Of a stretch of 64,000 bases of DNA, positions 25,577-33,957 are shown in pieces. The notes below the pieces were generated by a model. The model was not told where the DNA came from and searched no databases. It saw nothing but the letters and a program-made list of their open reading frames with translations. The position numbers and the translations under genes were made by a program. The stretch covers positions 826,535-890,534 of the forward strand of contig NZ_JGYP01000002.1 of the NCBI RefSeq assembly GCF_000741525.1, read 5' to 3'. Within the stretch, counting starts at the first letter, position 1. Each line of letters begins with the position of its first letter. Origin of the DNA: Bifidobacterium bohemicum DSM 22767 (lineage in GTDB: Bacteria; Actinomycetota; Actinomycetes; Actinomycetales; Bifidobacteriaceae).

Positions 25577-28510
25577 TCACGTACGCTTATGCGCAGGGCC
25601 TTCAGCCGACACGCCACGGAGCTTTTCGCGTAGGCGTCGCAATACCATGCCTCCGATCACGCCACCAAGGGCTACGAGCGCGGCAACCGCCAGGAGGTAC
25701 CATCGCCGCCAACCCGTAAACGGCAGGCCGGATGCGGATGGAACCGCGGCCAACCGTATCTCGAACCGGTCGGACTCGTTGCCCTTGATGTCGCGCGAAC
25801 CATGGATGGTGTCTATGTTGTGCGTCATCTCGAGTGCTCCGGCGCGGTCGACGGCCTTTATCGAGATAGGACCGGCCGCCATGCCCGCAGGGACGTCCAG
25901 CCTCCATGTGCCGTCAGCCTTTGCGACGGTGGAGGAAAGGCCGCCATCAGGCCACGTGACGTCGATGGTCGATTTCGCAATCGGGTCGAAGCCCGCTCCG
26001 GAAAGTGCACCCGCCGCAACCGGCACGGAACTTTGGACCTTCCCGGAAAGCCCTTCGCTTTGACTGACGGCGAGCGAATCGACCGTTGGGGGCACCATGT
26101 CGATGACCTGGTCATAAACCACCCCGATGGCCGGCGGACCCCCATCGACGTCCTGCAAAACGGCATACACCGCGAACACTGTGCGATTACGATAGAGACT
26201 GCCTACCTTGAGAAAATCCGCAGCCGGAATATCAACCGACCACTGCGCCGCAACCGATGCCGGCGACGTGGATGATGCCGGCACATCGGTGACGGCCGCC
26301 AGCTTCCCGACGGACTTGACCGAGCCGGGGATCCGATATTTGCAATCCGGAACCCTGATGCCATCGTTGGAAGTGCCGATGGGGGCCGGTTTAGAGGAAG
26401 GACAGTCCGTCTCGCCTCCTGTTTTTGCCGCCGAACCGCCGTCGGATCCGTTGGCCGATCCGGCGGACGGACCGTCCTGGGGCACGATGTAGAGGCTGAA
26501 CGTATCATCCTTGTGCAACGCCGTCAGACCTCCGGCAACCGACACCTTGGAACCAGCTGGCAACGCGGTTTCCCCGGTCTTTGTGTCGAGCACCGTATGT
26601 GGCGCAGACACAAGCCTGATTTCGGGGTTGGTGTTGAAATTCCGTTGGAAGTCGGCGCTCATGATAGGCGAGAAGCGCGAGGCCATGCGGAAACCGGCGT
26701 TCTGAGTCTGATAGGCACGATAACGCACCGATGGTTGGGTGCTGGGATCCAGCGCGCGATGATCGACCATGCTCCACTTGCCGTCAGCGCCCACAGTGAC
26801 GCTGCCGATCAACACACCGCTGGTGTCATCACCTTTCGGGTCGTCCGTAAGCATCGGATGATCCGGGTCCTCCGAATAGAGCGTCAGCGTATACCCCGGC
26901 ACACCGGTGCCGGTGATCAAGCGCGAGCTCGGGGCCGCGTAACCGCGGTATTGGTCGATCGTCGGAGCTTGAGGCCGCGCGATGTCGAGACCATAATATG
27001 CACTGTCGATCGTCCATCCCAGATCAAGCTGTTTTTGAACCGCATCCTGCGCCATACCGTCGGTGATGCCCGGGTCGGCCGGACCGTGAGGATCGTCCGG
27101 ACTGGTCACCTTGCAGCCCGGTGTCGCCACAGGCCAAGTGACCAGCTTGAAATAGCCATCGAGCGGTTTGCCATCCTTCTGGCCTTTTTTGGCGACCTTG
27201 AAGTCGATCGAGCCATCGGCGCGCTGAGCGACACCCGGCTGGCCCGCATTCGGCACCATCAGCTTGTTGGTGTTGTTCGTCGTGTAGATGGAGTCGAAAT
27301 AGTTGGACTTCCCATTGAATGCTGCGGAATAGGTCACTCCCCCCTGCGCCGTATACGGCGTGGGTCCCATGCCCGCCAAAGGCTGACCGGTGACCAGCTG
27401 CGGGGTCGGGGTCAAGGCATCCACCGGCACCCACGAATTCCCGTTCTGCAATCCGATCCATTGATATTTGAAGGCGCTCACCTGGTTGCACGGGTTGTTC
27501 GGGTCGGAACTGTAGGCGGCGTTGTACCAGAACACGAAAAACGAGTCCTTCGGCGCCACCCCTTCCTCGGCGCCCACCGCGACGCCATGATCGGTGACCA
27601 ATCCCCAGTTGGACTGGCCGTAGCTCCATAGCTGCGGGGTGGTGTTGTAGCCGATAAAGGACATCGGCACATCGCAGCCCGTGCGGTCGCCCCCACCCGC
27701 ACAGGTGCCCGGGTATACGGTGACGGTACGACCCGCCATGACGTTGGTCGCCAAAGGCTCGGCGTCGAGCCGCTGGGTGTTCATCGAAGCGTCCCAACTG
27801 GCATGCGCTCCGACGATGACGTATATGCGGGGCATGATCTTGCGGCCGTTCGACGTGGCCGACGCCCACCAGTCAGGGTACGAACCGGCGTCGATGTAGT
27901 TCATGTCGCATTCGACCGACATGGTGATGTAGTCGTACAGGCCAGAATGCAGCACCTTCAGAATGGTGAAATGCTCATCCTGATCGTCCGCCCATCGCTT
28001 CGCGCCCAATTGCAGGTTGGTCAGACCCACAGCGTCACTGGCATCACCCATGGTCTTGATGTAGTTGATCATGTGGGCGTAGTCCTCCCCGGTGGGATAA
28101 TCGCCGTAATCGTAGTAGATGCCGATACCGGTATCCCTGCCCCACGTACCGTCGCCCTTATTGGGGTCAACCTCGCCGTGCGCCACACGCACCATGAAAT
28201 CAAGGCGCAATTCATCGGTGTTCGTGTCGATCTTGTCGTTATTGCCCAGAATCTGGTACAGCATCGGCTTACGGTCGGCTCCGTTAGGAGCGGTGACGTC
28301 CTGCGTGTTCCGCCAAGCGGTTTGCTGGGTATTCACATCCCGAACCATTTCGGGAGCGCCATCGGAGCCTTCGGATAAAGCACTGCCGACGCCAGACCTG
28401 GTCAGTGGTTCTGATTCCGCATTGGCGGCAAGACCCGAAGAAGGCACGACAAACAGCAGCGCCAGCAGCGCCACCAATACGCCGCGCACCGACCTTTCCA
28501 TACTGTTCAT
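25577..28510 (-). CDS. LPXTG pilus tip adhesin-type surface protein
   Basis: ATG 28510, behind AGGGGG, gives 977 residues with a signal peptide (cleavage near residue 30). The central part (about 100-480) resembles the large N-terminal domain of bifidobacterial fimbrial tip proteins, with many aromatic residues and paired Cys (PGTCAGGGDRTGCDVP). Two beta-rich domains follow. The sortase signal LPFTG is at 929-933, followed by a membrane helix and basic tail. It is the first and largest gene of the pilus group and should be the adhesive tip. The ligand cannot be told from sequence. Direct repeats upstream may control it. Confidence 0.82.
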   Translation of the reverse strand: MNSMERSVRGVLVALLALLFVVPSSGLAANAESEPLTRSGVGSALSEGSDGAPEMVRDVNTQQTAWRNTQDVTAPNGADRKPMLYQILGNNDKIDTNTDELRLDFMVRVAHGEVDPNKGDGTWGRDTGIGIYYDYGDYPTGEDYAHMINYIKTMGDASDAVGLTNLQLGAKRWADDQDEHFTILKVLHSGLYDYITMSVECDMNYIDAGSYPDWWASATSNGRKIMPRIYVIVGAHASWDASMNTQRLDAEPLATNVMAGRTVTVYPGTCAGGGDRTGCDVPMSFIGYNTTPQLWSYGQSNWGLVTDHGVAVGAEEGVAPKDSFFVFWYNAAYSSDPNNPCNQVSAFKYQWIGLQNGNSWVPVDALTPTPQLVTGQPLAGMGPTPYTAQGGVTYSAAFNGKSNYFDSIYTTNNTNKLMVPNAGQPGVAQRADGSIDFKVAKKGQKDGKPLDGYFKLVTWPVATPGCKVTSPDDPHGPADPGITDGMAQDAVQKQLDLGWTIDSAYYGLDIARPQAPTIDQYRGYAAPSSRLITGTGVPGYTLTLYSEDPDHPMLTDDPKGDDTSGVLIGSVTVGADGKWSMVDHRALDPSTQPSVRYRAYQTQNAGFRMASRFSPIMSADFQRNFNTNPEIRLVSAPHTVLDTKTGETALPAGSKVSVAGGLTALHKDDTFSLYIVPQDGPSAGSANGSDGGSAAKTGGETDCPSSKPAPIGTSNDGIRVPDCKYRIPGSVKSVGKLAAVTDVPASSTSPASVAAQWSVDIPAADFLKVGSLYRNRTVFAVYAVLQDVDGGPPAIGVVYDQVIDMVPPTVDSLAVSQSEGLSGKVQSSVPVAAGALSGAGFDPIAKSTIDVTWPDGGLSSTVAKADGTWRLDVPAGMAAGPISIKAVDRAGALEMTHNIDTIHGSRDIKGNESDRFEIRLAAVPSASGLPFTGWRRWYLLAVAALVALGGVIGGMVLRRLREKLRGVSAEGPAHKRT

Positions 28511-29217
28511 TTTCGAAACGCCCCCTAAAGAGTAGCGCATTGCGCCATGTTTTCATTAATGGATTGACATGCGCCGCTCTCTCATTTTTCATTAATGGGC
28601 ATTCACAACATCAATCACAAGAACAGAAACAGTATGCACATTAAAACTGGTAACGCCGAGCACATAAGTATGAGCTAGGCTACAATCGTTCGACCTTGAA
28701 CATCAACCGTTTATCGTCGAACCAATCGACAATGATTACGTATTTCATCATAAAAGCCGGTATGGCACACATCAGCGGGCCCCTTCAGGCAACCCAGGCC
28801 GCACGGTCAGAACCGGCAGCGCATAAACGCAACACATTACCAATTGCGACATTCCTCATACTTCCGGCTCAGATTTCACCAACAGGAAAGCCCTTGCGCG
28901 GTTCCGGCACACGAAGGCAACGCACCGACGACCGCCCCATAAACGGTTCAGCATCGTCGAATCGCCGACGGCCACGGCGGCAAACACGGACATACGGCCA
29001 TCCCGGCACCGATACTGACACATGAATCAGAAAAACGAAACGACGAATGCAAACCAATGGACGGGCGGCGGTCCGCGACGGAACCGCGCGGGCGGCCATC
29101 TGACCGAGACGGCGGAATCCACAAGCCCCGACACAATAAGATCCGCGCGACATGGTGCGGAATCATCACCGAACCATGTTCGCGCGGATCAACGCAAGAA
29201 ACCCTTAAGACAAATGC
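28511..29217. other. Long leader region upstream of the pilus operon
   Basis: About 700 bases without a supported gene. The part next to the pilus gene is AT-rich and contains two direct repeats, listed separately. The short open frames on both strands between 28.7 and 29.2 kb have no ribosome sites or recognisable sequence. Confidence 0.45.
28550..28598. promoter_or_regulatory. Paired direct repeats upstream of pilus genes
   Basis: TTTTCATTAATGG occurs at 28550-28562 and again at 28586-28598, 36 bases apart. The core CATTAATG is palindromic. The copies lie 40-90 bases upstream of the tip adhesin start codon, in the expected promoter zone. They could bind a dimeric regulator. That role is inference from position and repetition. 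Confidence 0.45.
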
Positions 29218-30426
29218 TTATGCAAGCACCCCTTCCACGAACCCCTCGGGATCGAATGGCGCGAGATCGTCCGGACCTTCGCCCAAGCCCACGAGCTTGA
29301 CGGGCACGCCCAGCTCACGCTGCACCGAAACCACGATGCCGCCCTTGGCCGAGCCATCGAGCTTCGAAAGCACGACGCCCGTGAGCCCTATCGCCTCAGC
29401 GAAGACCTTCGCCTGAACCATGCCATTCTGGCCGGTCGTGGCATCGAGCACCAACAGCACCTCGTCGACGGGGAGGTTCTTTTCGGTCACACGCCGGATC
29501 TTGCCGAGCTCGTCCATCAGATTCGCCTTGTTCTGCAAACGACCGGCGGTGTCGACGATCAGCACGTCGACGTTCTCCTCCTTGGCGCGACGCGACGCTT
29601 CGAACGCGACCGAGGCCGGATCGGCCCCCTCCTTTTCGGCACGGACCACGGGCACGTTGACCTTGCTGCCCCAAGTCTCAAGTTGATCCGCGGCGGCGGC
29701 ACGGAAGGTGTCGGCGGCGGCGAGCATCACCGATTTGCCCTCGGAGACGAACAGCCGGGCCAGCTTGCCCGCGGTGGTGGTTTTGCCGGTGCCGTTGACT
29801 CCGACCATGATGATGACGCTGGGACGGGTGGCGCCGGGCTTGTCCGCGTTCAGCGCACGATCCGGCTCGACGTTGACCAGATCGACCAGTTTGGAGCGCA
29901 GCGCCTCACGCACCGCAGCCGGGTCGGCATCGCCGTTGACGCGTGAATCCCTGCGAAGACCCTCGACGAGCTCCTCGCTGGCCTCACTGCCCACATCCGC
30001 AAGCAGCAGCGTATCCTCGACGTCCTCCCAGTCCGATTCGGAAAGGTTGTCTTTGGCGAGGATGTTGAACAGGGCTTTGCCGAAGGGGTTCGAGGACTTG
30101 GAGAGTTTGGCCTTCAGACGGGTCACGCGGGAGGCGGATGATTCGGGGCGTTCGGGCACAGGCTCCCCAGACGCCACAGAGCCGGCAGAAACTGGCGCAA
30201 CGGACGTCGTTCCCGATTGCGCAGGAGCATCGGTCACCGGCACCCCACGGCCGGCGGCGCCCCCGTCATCCGAAGCCTCCGGTCCATCATCCTCACGCGC
30301 ATGGGCGGCAATGCCGTCGGACGACGTTCCACCGTTCCGCTTGAAGTGAACGACTCCCCATACGACGATGGCGACGGCGATGACAAGGACAAGCGCCACT
30401 ATGGCGACAATCAGGTTCGTGTTCAT
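29218..30426 (-). CDS. ftsY: Signal recognition particle receptor FtsY
   Basis: ATG 30426, behind AAGGG, gives 402 residues. It starts with a membrane helix (LIVAIVALVLVIAVAIVVWG), the actinobacterial form of FtsY, followed by an acidic and Pro/Ser-rich linker. The NG domain follows, with GVNGTGKTTTAGKLA (P loop), the DTFRAAA region and DTAGRLQNK. It docks ribosome-bound SRP at the membrane and hydrolyses GTP with Ffh. It is transcribed away from a TetR gene, with a ten-G run between them. A TACAAT -10 box lies about 6 bases before the start codon. Confidence 0.97.
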   Translation of the reverse strand: MNTNLIVAIVALVLVIAVAIVVWGVVHFKRNGGTSSDGIAAHAREDDGPEASDDGGAAGRGVPVTDAPAQSGTTSVAPVSAGSVASGEPVPERPESSASRVTRLKAKLSKSSNPFGKALFNILAKDNLSESDWEDVEDTLLLADVGSEASEELVEGLRRDSRVNGDADPAAVREALRSKLVDLVNVEPDRALNADKPGATRPSVIIMVGVNGTGKTTTAGKLARLFVSEGKSVMLAAADTFRAAAADQLETWGSKVNVPVVRAEKEGADPASVAFEASRRAKEENVDVLIVDTAGRLQNKANLMDELGKIRRVTEKNLPVDEVLLVLDATTGQNGMVQAKVFAEAIGLTGVVLSKLDGSAKGGIVVSVQRELGVPVKLVGLGEGPDDLAPFDPEGFVEGVLA

Positions 30427-30466
30427 AACCCTTATTGTATGTGGACGCTGCCACCTCCGGGCGGAT

Positions 30467-30476
30467 GGGGGGGGGG
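30467..30476. repeat. Run of ten G in the ftsY-tetR intergenic region
   Basis: An uninterrupted G10 tract lies about 41 bases upstream of the ftsY start and 78 bases upstream of the tetR start. Such tracts are prone to strand slippage, and this one could change promoter spacing for either gene. Confidence 0.85.
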
Positions 30477-30553
30477 ATACACGACGCACGACACCGCACC
30501 CGTCCTGCTTATAGCGGCGGTGAAAAGTGCCAGCCCCAACCTACAATGCAATC

Positions 30554-31402
30554 ATGTCCAACACTTCCCGAATGACGTCATACCAGCGCCGCGAACAGCT
30601 TATACAGGTCGGCCGAGGCCTGTTCGCAGCCAAGGGGTTCGAAGCAGTGAGCGTGGAGGAGATTGCGGCGGCCGCCAAAGTCTCAAAACCGATCATTTAC
30701 GAGCATTTCGGCGGCAAAGAAGGCCTGTATGCCGTGGTGGTGGACCGTGAGATGCAAAAACTGACGAACACTTTGATCGGCGCGCTCTCGGACGACGACG
30801 CCCACCCGCGGCAGATCGTGGAACGCACCTCATTGGCGCTCCTTACCTATATCACGGAAAACGCCGATGGTTTTGGCGTCCTGGTGCGCGACCGCCCGAC
30901 CACCGACCCCACCGGTTCGTTCAGCTCACTTTTAGGCGACGTGAGCCTCAAGGTCGAGGAAATCCTGGCCAAGGCATTCAAAAAGTACGGACTCCCCGCA
31001 AAGAACGCGCCATATTACGCCCAGATGCTGGTGGGCATGACCGTCTTCACCGGACAATACTGGGCGATGAACAAACTCAAGACCAACAAGGAGCAGTTGG
31101 CGGCCCATATCGTCAACCTCGCCTGGCATGGCCTGTCACGTCTTGAAGCCAAACCTGAACTTGTCTTCGAGAAGGGCGGCGGCGACAGGCACCGGGACGA
31201 CGGACCGGGGCAGGACGAACCGGCCTCGAGCCGGGAGAAGGGCAGACATCCGGAAGAACACCATGAAAGCGCGGGCGCGGATGGCTTGAATCGCGACATC
31301 GACGACGGGCCGGAATACGACAAAGCCGAAGGGGCACGTTCAGAACAGGCAAGGCGCGCGACGCATGACCATCTCAAGAGACAGCGGCGAAATCGGCCTT
31401 GA
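30554..31402 (+). CDS. TetR/AcrR family transcriptional regulator with acidic/basic tail
   Basis: ATG 30554 gives 282 residues. The N-terminal DNA-binding domain is typical: RREQLIQVGRGLFAAKGFEA, then the turn VSVEEIAAAAKVSKPIIYEHFGGKEGLY. A ligand-binding helical core runs to about residue 205. The last 75 residues are highly charged and low-complexity (DRHRDDGPGQDEPASS), an unusual extension. A TACAAT box only seven bases before the ATG, with no ribosome site, suggests a leaderless transcript. ATG 30572 is an alternative start. Its targets are unknown. It may regulate itself from the ftsY-tetR gap. Confidence 0.87.
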   Translation: MSNTSRMTSYQRREQLIQVGRGLFAAKGFEAVSVEEIAAAAKVSKPIIYEHFGGKEGLYAVVVDREMQKLTNTLIGALSDDDAHPRQIVERTSLALLTYITENADGFGVLVRDRPTTDPTGSFSSLLGDVSLKVEEILAKAFKKYGLPAKNAPYYAQMLVGMTVFTGQYWAMNKLKTNKEQLAAHIVNLAWHGLSRLEAKPELVFEKGGGDRHRDDGPGQDEPASSREKGRHPEEHHESAGADGLNRDIDDGPEYDKAEGARSEQARRATHDHLKRQRRNRP

Positions 31403-31550
31403 TGCAACCCTCCGCAATGTCCGCGCCTCCGACGGCGATACGAGCCAGCGAGATAATACAGCAGCACCGCGAGGGCGGTCACCGCGTAAGGGTAAAATGT
31501 AGTCACTATTAAGCTTTGCTGTAACTATCGCTGATTATCATTGAGGGATC

Positions 31551-32591
31551 ATGCCGCACGACGAGACACCGAAAACGCTCACCTTCGTGGTGCCTGCGTA
31601 CAACATGCAGGAATATCTGAGCCGTTGCGTTTCGTCATTGCTGGCGACGCCGCACCCCGACGACATCGAGGTGCTTATCGTGGACGACGGCTCCTCCGAC
31701 GGCACCCCGGCTCTGTCGGACCGGCTCGCAGCCCAGAACCCCGGCAACGTGCGGGTGATCCACCAAAAGAACAAAGGTCACGGCGGCGCCGTCAACACAG
31801 GCATGGCGGAAGCACGAGGCATGTACCTCAAGGTGATCGACGCCGACGACTGGGTGGGCGCCGGCACCCTGACCACCATGATGGGGGCGCTGCGAAAGCA
31901 ACGCGGCTGCAAACAGCCAATCGACCTGTTCGTGACGGACTACGTATACGACAAGGTCAACAAACGACGCAAGCACACCGTCCATTTCAGGAACGTCATG
32001 AAGGCAGGGCAGCGCCTCGGTTGGGACGACCTCAGACGGTTCGGCATAGCGCAGTACATGATCATGCACGCACTGACCTTCCGGACCGACATTCTTCGAC
32101 AGGCACAGACAGAACTGCCGGAGCACACGTTCTACGTTGATTTCATCTATGCCTATCAACCCTTCCCCTGGGTCAATTCGATCATGTACCTCCCCATCCC
32201 CTTCTACCACTATTTCATCGGGCGCGACGGGCAGAGCGTCCAGACCGATGTGATGATCCGACGCGTGAACCAGTTGGTACGCATCAACGGGCTGATGGCG
32301 CAGGCCACCCCCGAACGCGGCACGGTCTCGGACGGGCTGTATCGATATATGATTCACTTCCTCTCGATTCAGAGCGTGGTCGCCAGCGCCTTCCTCATCC
32401 TTTCGCGCGACCCGGTGAACTACGAAGCCAAACGTCGCATGTGGGCCGACATCGAGCGTGTCTCCCCCCGGATCGCTCGGGACGTGCGGCATCAGCTGCC
32501 CAGCAGGGCGATCAATCTGCCCGGTCGCGTCGGACGCTTCCTGATACGCCACGGATATCGTATCGCCGAAGCGATCATCGGATTCAACTAG
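31551..32591 (+). CDS. Glycosyltransferase family 2 protein
   Basis: This 346-residue GT-A enzyme has FVVPAYNMQEYLSRCV at the start, LIVDDGSSDGTP near residue 45, and KVIDADDWV as the metal-binding site. GAGGG lies seven bases before ATG 31551. The C-terminal half is basic and resembles those of capsule or teichoic acid glycosyltransferases with membrane-surface contact. It stands alone, away from the polysaccharide locus at the start of the window. The donor and acceptor are unknown. Confidence 0.88.
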   Translation: MPHDETPKTLTFVVPAYNMQEYLSRCVSSLLATPHPDDIEVLIVDDGSSDGTPALSDRLAAQNPGNVRVIHQKNKGHGGAVNTGMAEARGMYLKVIDADDWVGAGTLTTMMGALRKQRGCKQPIDLFVTDYVYDKVNKRRKHTVHFRNVMKAGQRLGWDDLRRFGIAQYMIMHALTFRTDILRQAQTELPEHTFYVDFIYAYQPFPWVNSIMYLPIPFYHYFIGRDGQSVQTDVMIRRVNQLVRINGLMAQATPERGTVSDGLYRYMIHFLSIQSVVASAFLILSRDPVNYEAKRRMWADIERVSPRIARDVRHQLPSRAINLPGRVGRFLIRHGYRIAEAIIGFN

Positions 32592-32629
32592 ACGTTCAGT
32601 GCGGGCGCGACGCACGACGCGACAGGTCG

Positions 32630-32658
32630 TTCCCGGAATCCAGGGATGGTTGTATAAT
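32630..32658 (+). promoter_or_regulatory. Promoter of tRNA-Lys
   Basis: A perfect -10 box TATAAT at 32653-32658 lies 12 bases before the tRNA. A weak -35 candidate TTCCCG lies 17 bases upstream. Confidence 0.55.
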
Positions 32659-32669
32659 ATTTTTTCGTT

Positions 32670-32742
32670 GCCCCTCTGGCTCAATGGTTAGAGCAGCGTC
32701 CTTTTAAGTCGTGGGTTGTGGGTTCGAGTCCCACGGGGGGCA
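32670..32742 (+). tRNA. tRNA-Lys (anticodon TTT)
   Basis: The acceptor GCCCCTC pairs with GGGGGGC (one T-G pair). The D stem is GCTC/GAGC, the anticodon loop CTTTTAA has anticodon TTT, and the T arm is GTGGG-TTCGAGT-CCCAC. The anticodon stem GCGTC/GTCGT contains a T-T mismatch and a terminal G-T pair, which is slightly irregular. The discriminator is A. Confidence 0.93.
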
Positions 32743-32747
32743 CACGC

Positions 32748-32776
32748 AAGGTACCGCTATTCGGCGGTACCTTTTT
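32748..32776 (+). terminator. Terminator of tRNA-Lys
   Basis: AAGGTACCGC at 32748-32757 pairs with GCGGTACCTT at 32764-32773 and runs into a T stretch. Confidence 0.85.
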
Positions 32777-32918
32777 CGTATCCATAGAAACCGTTGGAAA
32801 CATTGGGGTTTTCGGATATTCAAAGGAATTTCCGACAGATTCCGGCATCAATGCCATTCCGCACTATATCAGGCCACAGATTTTTCGAAGGGCTATCCAT
32901 GGAGACGAATAGGGAGGA

Positions 32919-33095
32919 GGTCACGATGCCAGGAGTGATGCCCACGAAGCCCGTCACCATGCCGGAAGCGGCGCCTGCCGCCGTATAATGGCTCGCACGA
33001 ATTACCTCCGGTGAACCCCGTGGCTCAAAGAAGAGCGTGGTACTCCCCCACGCATAGCCCGCGGTGCCGAAGGCAGCAAACGCAGAACCCGCGTT
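32919..33095 (-). pseudogene. Ammonium transporter (Amt) remnant
   Basis: The minus strand reads NAGSAFAAFGTAGYAWGSTT and, 20 residues on, AAGAASGMVTGFVGITPG. These match the order and wording of two neighbouring segments of Amt/AmtB channel proteins (a FNAGS-AADGTA helix and the GAASG-VAGLV-ITP helix). The sequence between them is not Amt-like, and the rest of the roughly 430-residue protein is absent. I conclude this is a scar of a deleted amt gene between tRNA-Lys and the helicase. It rests on motif memory only. Confidence 0.45.
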
Positions 33096-33123
33096 GTCTG
33101 CACCGATTAGCATTCTGGAAATC

Positions 33124-33957
33124 ATGACGACCGGAAGACAGCATTCACTCGACATTCTCAGCTATTGGTGCGCGGTCGAGCTTTTTTCTCCGCAGTCCTG
33201 GAACAATCCGACGACGATCAGCCTCGCGAACGTCCCTCAAAACCACCGAAACGACCCATATCAGAATCTGCCGTGGGAAGGTCTCCGGGCAAATATGCAT
33301 ATCGGTCTGACTCGTCACGGGAAATCCTCGTTCCCGGAAAAATACCATGAAGTGAAATTCGGCGGCTATCAGTTGCAGACCGATATGCAATCGCGACTGC
33401 AGCAACCTTTTTCCTTCATCCAAGCAACGAAAGACTGGATGGGAAAACGGAACATCTGGCCCAATGAAGCCGATTCGCACATCCGGGCGATCCTTCAAGA
33501 GGCACAAGGAAAATGGATGGAGCTGACATATGGTTCGGAAACCCTGCCCGTTGGCTCGTTCGTCTCGGATGCCTTGGTCAGGTTCCTGATGGACACCATG
33601 GAAAACGTGGCCCGCGCCGCAAAACGACCGGAACGCGTGACGGCTCTCTATCTGAAGAATTATCCGCGGAAGTACCGCGAAAAGCCTTATTATGCAATGG
33701 TCAATCCAGCCAAGGACGGGAACGGAGAAAGTCGGCGCACTTCAAAATGGCTCCGCCACGACTCCTTCTGCATTCAGGCCGGCCTGTTCCAACAGGTCGC
33801 GTTCAATGCCCTACAGAACGCGTCCGAATTAGTGCGCAAATCCACCGCATTGGAAAAAACGGGCAAGGAGGAACGGCTGCCGTCCGGATACGGCACGAAA
33901 AGCTCCGGAATGCGGCATCAAATAGCGTCGATGATGTGTTTCGAAGTGCGTGATTGA
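33124..33957 (+). CDS. N-terminal part of a split SF1 (Upf1/DNA2-like) helicase
   Basis: This 277-residue piece starts at ATG 33124 (MTTGRQHSLDILSYWCAVEL). The GTG at 33064 lacks a ribosome site. It contains no nucleotide-binding motifs and looks like a helicase N-terminal accessory domain rich in aromatics (YWCAVELFSPQSWN, KYHEVKFGGYQL). The stop TGA at 33955 lies inside the start of the next frame. Removing one T at 33954 or so would fuse them in frame as FEVRDDGALGPVSS. I therefore read it as either the first half of a frameshifted gene of about 1,270 residues or a translationally coupled subunit. Confidence 0.6.
   Translation: MTTGRQHSLDILSYWCAVELFSPQSWNNPTTISLANVPQNHRNDPYQNLPWEGLRANMHIGLTRHGKSSFPEKYHEVKFGGYQLQTDMQSRLQQPFSFIQATKDWMGKRNIWPNEADSHIRAILQEAQGKWMELTYGSETLPVGSFVSDALVRFLMDTMENVARAAKRPERVTALYLKNYPRKYREKPYYAMVNPAKDGNGESRRTSKWLRHDSFCIQAGLFQQVAFNALQNASELVRKSTALEKTGKEERLPSGYGTKSSGMRHQIASMMCFEVRD

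Noticed and set aside
26513..27631. A 372-codon plus-strand frame inside the pilus tip gene
   Set aside because: Arg/His-rich shadow without any domain. The minus-strand protein has signal peptide and LPFTG.
28696..29300. Several short frames between the pilus operon and ftsY
   Set aside because: No ribosome sites, Arg/Pro/Thr-biased composition and overlap on both strands. Treated as non-coding leader.
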